Assembly (NCBI GenBank): GCA_958296185.1
Contig: CATQIB010000019.1
Span: 88,777 to 152,776 of the forward strand
Source: an uncultured Mesonia sp.
Lineage (GTDB): Bacteria > Bacteroidota > Bacteroidia > Flavobacteriales > Flavobacteriaceae
DNA: 64,000 nt
Direction: 5' to 3'
Under the pieces are notes generated by a model. It made no database searches, had not been told where the DNA came from, and was given only the letters and a program-made list of their open reading frames with translations. The position numbers and the translations under genes are program-made. Shown here in pieces: positions 62,846 to 64,000 of this stretch. Numbering within the stretch: position 1 is the first letter of the stretch; each line of letters begins with the position of its first letter.

Positions 62846-63508
62846 TTAAAACATAGTATATACCCAAGTTACAATGATTCCCGAATAAATTGGAGAAGAA
62901 ATACGCAATAATTCCCTTACCTCCTGTACCGCTAAATTAAACGGCGGCGCGAGCAAATCTACCCCACTCCCTTTTTTTAAACGAATACCCTGACCCGAAA
63001 TAATGTCTTTATTCGGTTCAAATGCTCCTTCGGGTAGGTGTTCGGTAAGGATTACATATTTATACTGGGCTAATTTCGGCACAATAGCTTTAATCTCAGC
63101 ATTTGAGAGGTGTTGCAAAACCTGCCGCAATAAAACGCAATCGGCTGCGGGCAACTCATCTTTAGCTAGATCTAAACAATGAAAACTTAGGTTAGCCTGC
63201 TTAAATTGCTTTTGGTTATAGGCAATCAAATCGGGTACAATATCTATGGCCTGGTATTGCTTGGCGTGGGGCAAAAGTGCTTTCCCGATATTAAAATCGC
63301 CACACCCCCAATCGCCAATCACTGGCGCTTCGGGTAGTTGCTTTAAATAGTCCTGTACCGCCGAAACATAAGGTTGCACCACCGCCGGATGATGCGAGCC
63401 CAATCCCGAATAAAACTGCTCCTGCTCCCCACCCCATAGGTTTTGTTCATATACCTGCGCCATCGCGTCTTTGGTAGGCCAAGGTTTTTTGTTGGGGTTT
63501 TTGGGCAT
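62846..63508 (-). CDS. Class I SAM-dependent methyltransferase
   Basis: A 220-residue methyltransferase: motif I VIGDWGCGDFNIGKALL, an acidic loop after it (YQAIDIVPDL), motif post-I FHCLDLAKDELPAADCVLLR and VLQHLSNAEIKAIVPKL. Substrate unknown. The N-terminal KNPNKKPWPTKDAMAQVYEQ carries no signal. Confidence 0.9.
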   Translation of the reverse strand: MPKNPNKKPWPTKDAMAQVYEQNLWGGEQEQFYSGLGSHHPAVVQPYVSAVQDYLKQLPEAPVIGDWGCGDFNIGKALLPHAKQYQAIDIVPDLIAYNQKQFKQANLSFHCLDLAKDELPAADCVLLRQVLQHLSNAEIKAIVPKLAQYKYVILTEHLPEGAFEPNKDIISGQGIRLKKGSGVDLLAPPFNLAVQEVRELLRISSPIYSGIIVTWVYTMF

Positions 63509-63734
63509 ATTGTTTTAAATGATTTGAGTAAATAAAATGCTTGGTTATTAATTTAAACTCAACAAATAATTAATTAAAGTTGTTTCGCTATAGGCATCCA
63601 CCTAAAAGAATCGTTAAAGATAATAAAATGCTCGATTTTACTCCGCCTTGCTCAGGGAATTAATCGTGAACCTTATAAATTAGACCAGATCTTATGCTAA
63701 TGAAAATTCCCCCAGCCCTGCATAGGCCTTAGTT

Positions 63735-64000
63735 TTATTCAAAACTCGGACTGCATTTTAGGTTTTTATGATACGGCCTGATGTACTTCCAAAAAGCCTT
63801 GCCGGCACTGTTTAAATAGTGTACTGCATAATGCGTTTGAGTGGTTGAGCCTACCTTGTAAATGTACTCATCGCAGCCTATAAAACCCGATTGAAAGCAA
63901 ACGATAGCAAAGTATTGCGTACGGTAATCAATCGTTACTTCATAAAATGTGACTTTGGTCACAGCATCGCTCAACGGACTGCTATAAGTGGTTCCGTAAT
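63735..64000 (-). CDS. Partial unknown protein, cut by window end
   Basis: The minus-strand frame is open to the last base of the window and reads YGTTYSSPLSDAVTKVTFYE then DYRTQYFAIVCFQSGFIGCD and ends FKYIRPYH-like at a stop (63735). The true start lies beyond base 64000. A Cys-containing, Tyr-rich segment is visible; no family can be named from this fragment. Confidence 0.6.
   Translation of the reverse strand, partial: YGTTYSSPLSDAVTKVTFYEVTIDYRTQYFAIVCFQSGFIGCDEYIYKVGSTTQTHYAVHYLNSAGKAFWKYIRPYHKNLKCSPSFE

Overview
The window looks like a chromosomal segment of a marine or soil Flavobacteriia (Bacteroidota). It has AT-rich coding, TAnnTTTG-type -7 promoter boxes, type IX secretion C-terminal sorting domains, a CusA-TolC fused metal pump, and two-subunit methylmalonyl-CoA mutase. 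No rRNA, tRNA or CRISPR array was recognised.

Layout. 1-16.2 kb is core-like: purB, a lipoprotein, a metal-efflux group (divergent adaptor, HD hydrolase, His/Cys-rich DUF6660-like protein, CusA-TolC fusion, CusB lipoprotein, 46-aa membrane peptide), udk, and an ftsB/divIC-like gene run into mutA-mutB, then a YCII-like secreted protein. 16.2-28.2 kb encodes surface proteins: two T9SS cargo proteins, and an operon of a small secreted protein, a 1481-aa HYR-repeat adhesin-like protein and an outer-membrane barrel. 28.6-33.9 kb holds an NYN-LOTUS protein, a GluR0-like ligand-gated channel, two paralogous secreted proteins and decayed IS110 and IS3 remnants.

34.0-48.85 kb is the unusual part. It is an integron-like cassette array without any integrase gene in the window. 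Nine cassettes, all transcribed right to left, are separated by palindromic sites of about 50-130 bp. Each site has the form AAC-spacer-L box ... L box-spacer-GTT. In eight cassettes the first 9-10 bases after the core are the reverse complement of its last ones, a signature private to each cassette and the one expected of folded attC recombination sites. Cargo includes SUKH/SMI1, Imm33-like, DUF1905, GIY-YIG, TPR and DUF7660-like genes and three genes with no assigned family. Four copies of one IS1182-type element (1648, 1660, 1660, 1660 bp) have entered four of these sites at the same base, in the same orientation, each with an ACGG duplication. A TATATTTG box lies just outside the right-hand terminal core, where an integron Pc promoter would be.

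49.5-64 kb returns to accessory chromosome: DsbA-like protein, nitroreductase divergent from an HxlR regulator, DUF1697, a Pmp3 peptide, a WYL regulator translationally coupled to an esterase-cyclic-phosphate-receiver fusion, DUF421, PaiB-like and MgtC proteins, SemiSWEET, a frameshifted gntA-like gene with a DUF1989 partner, a flavodoxin-fold reductase, a PH-domain protein, an EEP-family nuclease, a methyltransferase, and a gene cut by the window end.

All family names are from reading the translated sequence; no database search was run.
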